Source: Thiorhodospira sibirica ATCC 700588 (GTDB lineage Bacteria > Pseudomonadota > Gammaproteobacteria > Ectothiorhodospirales > Ectothiorhodospiraceae). From it: 44,448 bases of DNA. Each line of letters opens with the position of its first letter. Position 1 is the stretch's first letter. A program made the translations under genes and the position numbers. The DNA lies in assembly GCF_000227725.2 (NCBI RefSeq), contig NZ_MU255056.1, forward strand, positions 1,762,005 to 1,806,452, written 5' to 3'. Below, piece after piece: positions 41,091 to 44,448 of this stretch. The notes below the pieces were generated by a model. The model was given only the letters and a program-made list of their open reading frames with translations, ran no database searches and was not told where the DNA came from.

Positions 41091-41315
41091 ATGAAAAAAA
41101 CCTTTTCCTTTGCTGTTGTGCATTTCACGGTGGCCTTTGCCGTCACCTATGCCTTAACCGGTAGCTGGGTCTTGGGTGGTTTGGTGGCGATGATTGAGCC
41201 GATGGTCAATACCGTGGCCTATCATTTCCATGAAAAAGTCTGGGATCGCATCCGCGCCCGACGTGAGGCCAATGAAACGCCGCAGGCGACCGAGTCCACC
41301 TTGGCCGGAGCGTAA
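41091..41315 (+). CDS. DUF2061 small membrane protein
   Basis: This 74-residue protein is preceded by a strong ribosome binding site (AAGGAGTGTGTC). It has one or two membrane helices (AVVHFTVAFAVTYALTGSWVLGG across about residues 8-32 in two blocks) and then EPMVNTVAYHFHEKVWDRI, the conserved signature of DUF2061. Function of the family is unknown. It stands alone between a Fur-like promoter and a strong terminator, so it is a separate, possibly iron-regulated transcript. Confidence 0.88.
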   Translation: MKKTFSFAVVHFTVAFAVTYALTGSWVLGGLVAMIEPMVNTVAYHFHEKVWDRIRARREANETPQATESTLAGA

Positions 41316-41359
41316 ACCGACATGCACCATCCTCAAACGCATTCAGAGTATAACGCACC

Positions 41360-41394
41360 GCCCGCCTCGGTATTAAGAGGCGGGCTTTTTTTTT
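41360..41394 (+). terminator. Rho-independent terminator of the DUF2061 gene
   Basis: CCCGCCTC (41361-41368) pairs with GAGGCGGG (41377-41384), closed by an outer G-C pair, and is followed by nine T. This is a textbook intrinsic terminator 45 bases after the stop. It is also close to the 3' end of the leftward porin gene but has no T-run in that direction. Confidence 0.93.
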
Positions 41395-41410
41395 GCGCAA
41401 TGATCAGGCG

Positions 41411-42688
41411 CTAGAAGCTATACACGATATTTGCCCGCAGAAATTGCCCATCATCCGTGCCTTTGGCATAGTAATCCCCGACCTGCAGCCATTCCCCCCA
41501 AACATGCCCGGTCAATGAGGGCGATAATTTAAAGCCCAGCACCGCCGTGATCAGATCCCCGCGATCCTTGCCGGTGCCGCTACCGTCTTTTTCATTGGCA
41601 TAGAGCTTATGATAGCGCAGTTTCAGGCTGCCATCGCTAAAGGGCACCAGATCCATCCCGATGGAAAAGCTGTCCAGATTGCTCCAGCCCGCAACGCCAT
41701 ATTGGGTGCCCACCAGCGAATAGACATACAATTCACTGATTTGTGGCCAGCGTGAAAACACCGGATGCCAGCCTTCGTTGCGGCCCTCTGAACGGGCATC
41801 ATTACCCGACAGATAATAATAGCCCGCCACAAAGGCCGGTTTCAGCGTACCCCCCATGGCCGGACGATAACTCAGCTCGGCGTCGAGCATCTGGCCGCGC
41901 AGGCGGATATCGCCATGATCCCCATGCTGCAAGGCCAGCTCGATATTGGCCTTAACCCCATTGCCAAAATCGGGCATAAAGCGCCCACCAACGGTGTGAA
42001 ACTTGGCATCTTCCAGGGTGCGCAAGGCCGTGCGTGAGTCGTATTCGACCTTGTAAATCCAGTAGCTTTCAAAGGGCATATTCGCCAGTTGGCGATGCTT
42101 GCCATAAAAACCGATGCCCGCCTCATCGTGTTCAATCATGCGCAGCCTGGATTCACGATTGATGGCCGCATAATCTTTATCGGTGTTATAGACCGCCAGA
42201 AAATCTATATCGTTAGCCCCCATCTGCAACGAGGCCTTGAGCGCATTGAAAAACAGGGTGCGCGACCCATCAGACGGCGTGCCTTCCAGAATCACCTTGC
42301 CGGTGCCATAAATCAGCTCCTGACGCCCCACCCGCAATGCCAGATTGCCGCTGCCCAGATTTTTAAAATCGGCATACAGCTCATCGACAATGATCTCATT
42401 GAGTGGGTCCCAGTTCTTGGTGTACTGACGCCCCCGGTCATAAAAGCGAAACTCATTGGTAAAGCGTGCCCGCCACAGGGTATGCTCGTCGGTCTGATAT
42501 TGCAGCCAGACCCGCGTGCGGTTACGGTTAAAAACCTGATCAAAATGCCCCCCGGCATTATGCGGAATATCCCCCAGATCGGTGACCCGCACCCGCAGAT
42601 CACCGCCCCATGCAAAGGCCTCGGCAGCGGTTGCAGACCCCACACAGAGCAGCAGTGAGGCAAATGCCGCTGATAATTTTTTCATCAT
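41411..42688 (-). CDS. Alginate-export-type outer-membrane beta-barrel protein
   Basis: This outer-membrane porin-like protein of 425 residues starts at ATG 42688 behind a GGGGAGA ribosome binding site. A Sec signal (MMKKLSAAFASLLLCVGSAT, ending near AEAFA) is followed by a chain of amphipathic strands. These include NRNRTRVWLQYQTDEHTLWR, GNLALRVGRQELIYGTGKV and the terminal strand FLRANIVYSF with its C-terminal phenylalanine. These features fit the Alginate_exp/AlgE-like barrel family, which also includes diverse small-molecule porins. No alginate genes are nearby, so export of alginate is not implied. An upstream ATG at 42751 is an inferior start. Confidence 0.9.
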   Translation of the reverse strand: MMKKLSAAFASLLLCVGSATAAEAFAWGGDLRVRVTDLGDIPHNAGGHFDQVFNRNRTRVWLQYQTDEHTLWRARFTNEFRFYDRGRQYTKNWDPLNEIIVDELYADFKNLGSGNLALRVGRQELIYGTGKVILEGTPSDGSRTLFFNALKASLQMGANDIDFLAVYNTDKDYAAINRESRLRMIEHDEAGIGFYGKHRQLANMPFESYWIYKVEYDSRTALRTLEDAKFHTVGGRFMPDFGNGVKANIELALQHGDHGDIRLRGQMLDAELSYRPAMGGTLKPAFVAGYYYLSGNDARSEGRNEGWHPVFSRWPQISELYVYSLVGTQYGVAGWSNLDSFSIGMDLVPFSDGSLKLRYHKLYANEKDGSGTGKDRGDLITAVLGFKLSPSLTGHVWGEWLQVGDYYAKGTDDGQFLRANIVYSF

Positions 42689-42913
42689 GTTGACCAATCT
42701 CCCCGTTGCAACCCCAAGCTTGATGACACGCACTGCTGGCCTGTCTATCAAGGGCTTGGGTTGATTTTGAATAGGTATTTTTTTACAGCCTCGGGATTAT
42801 AACCATAGAGGCTAATGTTTTGTTATGGCTTTTCCTGATTACTCATGTTGCTCAGCCACCACTCCGCCAACCTGTCCTATACTGAGATTATATCCAGCAA
42901 GGGAGATGACATC
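42689..42913. other. Upstream region of the porin gene and IS1595 left flank
   Basis: Divergent promoter space of about 225 bases. It should contain the leftward porin promoter near 42700-42790 (AT-rich) and the end of the IS1595 relic to the right (perhaps around 42827, GGCTTTTCCTGATTACTC). I see no gene. Confidence 0.3.
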
Positions 42914-43033
42914 ATGGCACGCAACCCGATCCAGTTTTAGCCCGGCCTGTCGCTGCCGGCCTTCCTCGAGCAATACGGTACCGAAGGACAGTGCAGGGAG
43001 GCACTCTTTCGGCATCGCTGGCCGCGAGGGTTT
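42914..43033 (+). pseudogene. IS1595-family transposase, N-terminal fragment with internal stop
   Basis: A ribosome binding site (GGGAG) precedes ATG 42914. The translation MARNPIQF, stop, PGLSLPAFLEQYGTEGQCRE and ALFRHRWPRGF is the usual IS1595-family start except for a TAG at 42938-42940 where the family has glutamine (FQPGLSL). The coding similarity stops at about 43033, just before the zinc-finger cysteines would appear, where the IS607-type element begins. This relic was probably hit by that insertion. Confidence 0.75.
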
Positions 43034-43079
43034 TTAACTGACGCTTAAAATCTTTTATTATCTCTGATAATCTACGATA

Positions 43080-43733
43080 ATGGAAAAGCGATTAGTTAAG
43101 ATAGGCGAGGCCGCAAAACTCCTGGGGTGTTCCATAGACGCTTTGCGTCGATGGGAGGCCACCGGAGAATTGCTCCCTGCGCGTAAGACCAAAGGCGGTA
43201 CACGCTACTACGACACCGCGCACCTGCTTGGTCTAGGTGATGTAGACGCGCCGACCATTTGTTACGCCCGCGTATCCAGTCATGACCAGAAAGCCGACCT
43301 CGACCGCCAGCAAGAAATGTTAGAAACGTACTGTGCGGCTAAGGGATGGCGGGCAGAGGTCATCCGCGATCTTGGATCGGGCATGAATGACCGCAAGAAA
43401 GGACTGCAACGCCTATTAGAAATGATCTTGCGGCGGCAAATGCGGCGGCTGGTCATTACCCACAAGGATCGGCTGTTACGCTTCGGTTCAGAGCTTGTCT
43501 TTGCCTTGTGTGAGATGCAAGGCATTGAGATTGTCATCATCCATAAAGGCGAACAACCCTCGTTTGAGGAAGATTTGGCACAGGATGTTTTAGAAATCAT
43601 TACGGTCTTTTCCGCGCGCCTCTATGGCAGTCGCTCCAAGAAACACCGCAAGCTGCTGCACGACCTGCAAGCCTCGGCAGACGTGATCGCAGAAGACCTC
43701 GGACTCCATAATGCTCATCGCAAACAAGATTGA
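43080..43733 (+). CDS. tnpA: IS607-family serine recombinase TnpA
   Basis: This 217-residue transposase has an N-terminal MerR-like helix-turn-helix (KIGEAAKLLGCSIDALRRWE, residues 7-26) that binds DNA. The resolvase catalytic domain holds the nucleophile serine S66 in CYARVSSHDQKADLDRQQ, with downstream arginine-rich active-site segments (THKDRLLRFG). The organisation is the reverse of ordinary resolvases, which is diagnostic of IS607. Its stop overlaps tnpB by 23 bases. It is intact and likely active. Confidence 0.95.
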   Translation: MEKRLVKIGEAAKLLGCSIDALRRWEATGELLPARKTKGGTRYYDTAHLLGLGDVDAPTICYARVSSHDQKADLDRQQEMLETYCAAKGWRAEVIRDLGSGMNDRKKGLQRLLEMILRRQMRRLVITHKDRLLRFGSELVFALCEMQGIEIVIIHKGEQPSFEEDLAQDVLEIITVFSARLYGSRSKKHRKLLHDLQASADVIAEDLGLHNAHRKQD

Positions 43734-44448
43734 ACTGCGCCCAACCCCTGAGCAAGCCGATTATCTCAATCGGGCCTGTGGATCGCGTCGGCACTGCGAC
43801 AACCAACTGCTGCATTATTTCAGTCAGGACGGCGTAAAATGGTCAAAAGCCGCAGCGTATCCGTATTATATCCAGGTATTGCGCGTTCAATTTTCGTGGT
43901 ATGCGAAAGTGTCCAGCCGGGTAACACGCAACGCGATTGACGATCTTGACAACGCATTCAAGCATTTTTTTCGGCGCGTGAAAGCCAAGGCCAAAAAGCC
44001 AGGCTATCCCCGCTTCAAGAAAAAAGACCTCCATGACTCCTTTGCCCTGCGCGAGTCAGGCAAGTGCGACGTAGACGGGCGCACACTGCGCATTGAAAAG
44101 CTCAAGACCCGCATCAAGATGCGCCAAGGTTTACGCTTTACCGGGCAGACCAAACAGGTCACGATCAGCAAGCGGGCAGGCCGGTTCTATGCTTCTATTC
44201 TGGTAGACACTAACGAATACAACCCACACGCCCCCGAACACGCTTCAGTCGGTGTTGATCTGGGTATCAAGGATTTAGCGACATTAAGCACCGGCGAAGT
44301 CATCCCCGCCAATCAGCGCCTTAAGAAACACCTCAAATATTTAAAGCGGCGGCAACGGAACCTGTCGCACAAAGTGAAGGGTAGTCGTCGGAGCGCGAAA
44401 GCCAAGCGCTCCGTTGCACGACTGCACCAGCGGATCAGCCATCAACGT
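43711..44448 (+). CDS. tnpB: TnpB RNA-guided nuclease, 5' part
   Basis: The frame runs open from ATG 43711 to the window end (246 codons). It begins MLIANKIELRPTPEQADYLN, the usual TnpB start, with a helix-turn-helix-like region, the KKPGYPRFKKK strand and the RuvC-I aspartate D183 in SVGVDLGIKDLATLST. The remaining RuvC Glu/Asp and the zinc finger would be downstream. TnpB proteins cut DNA guided by an RNA made from the element's 3' end and promote retention of the transposon. It overlaps tnpA by 23 bases. Confidence 0.93.
   Translation, partial: MLIANKIELRPTPEQADYLNRACGSRRHCDNQLLHYFSQDGVKWSKAAAYPYYIQVLRVQFSWYAKVSSRVTRNAIDDLDNAFKHFFRRVKAKAKKPGYPRFKKKDLHDSFALRESGKCDVDGRTLRIEKLKTRIKMRQGLRFTGQTKQVTISKRAGRFYASILVDTNEYNPHAPEHASVGVDLGIKDLATLSTGEVIPANQRLKKHLKYLKRRQRNLSHKVKGSRRSAKAKRSVARLHQRISHQR

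Larger units (their letters stand above)
43034..44448 (+). mobile_element. IS607-family insertion sequence, cut by the window edge
   Basis: Serine-recombinase tnpA and tnpB in the order typical of IS607, beginning just after the disrupted IS1595 frame. A short AT-rich left end (43034-43079) precedes tnpA. Elements of this family lack terminal inverted repeats. The right end and its guide RNA lie beyond the window. The left boundary is inferred from where IS1595 similarity stops. Confidence 0.75.

Overview
The window is a chromosomal segment of a gammaproteobacterium. Housekeeping proteins (HslUV, TruA, XseA, MoaA, SerS, Adk, RluD, MltD, TrmB, ThiSG) all read as gammaproteobacterial. An octaheme tetrathionate-reductase-type cytochrome with its own cytochrome b, a DmsC/SoeC-like membrane anchor, a two-subunit pyruvate carboxylase and a hemerythrin suggest a free-living bacterium handling sulfur oxyanions under low or fluctuating oxygen. 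A Chromatiales/Thiotrichales-like sulfur bacterium is a reasonable guess, but the sequence does not settle it. No tRNA, rRNA or CRISPR array was recognised.

Layout. 1-0.94 kb is decayed: an IS21-like terminus, a short TnpB-guide-RNA-like tail, the frameshifted start of a TonB-dependent receptor, unassigned DNA and a truncated DUF971 gene that once ended the hslVU operon. 0.94-9.2 kb is a leftward block: hslVU, a DUF484/GAF-GGDEF diguanylate cyclase, xseA-truA, moaA and a chemoreceptor. 9.2-10.1 kb is AT-rich, with a 100-bp MITE-like element and two Fur-like boxes. 10.2-12.2 kb is tonB-exbB-exbD. 12.7-14.9 kb is the octaheme cytochrome and its cytochrome b. 15.1-18.1 kb holds serS and an unknown lipoprotein.

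18.1-22.0 kb is a mosaic mobile island. It contains an 889-bp IS5-family copy inside a relic IS4-type transposase, a CopG-like antitoxin gene split by a 276-bp insertion, an integron attC-like hairpin, a group II intron 5' fragment, an AT-rich HNH endonuclease gene and the 3' end of a group II intron. Next come an orphan gspI pseudopilin gene, then leftward bioD, trxA, adk, a dmsC-like gene, an FHA/PP2C pair, mltD, rluD, an SCP2-domain gene, an alpha/beta hydrolase and an IscR-like regulator (22-31.8 kb). pycA-pycB read rightward (32.4-35.7 kb).

36.3-36.8 kb carries more TnpB-element debris, including a perfect 20-bp-arm palindrome. Then follow leftward trkH, tatD, trmB, thiG, thiS, a rightward Fur-box-preceded DUF2061 gene and a leftward alginate-export-type porin. 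The window ends inside an IS607-family element (serine recombinase tnpA plus tnpB) that abuts a truncated IS1595 transposase.

How genes work together: TonB-ExbB-ExbD energise outer-membrane receptors, of which the one at the left edge is broken. BioD makes a biotin precursor used by PycB. MoaA makes a molybdopterin precursor, which would serve a molybdoenzyme partner of the DmsC-like protein; none is in the window. The cytochrome b can pass quinol electrons to the periplasmic octaheme enzyme. The most unusual parts are the 18-22 kb island and the TnpB-associated 3'-end sequences found without a complete TnpB gene beside them.
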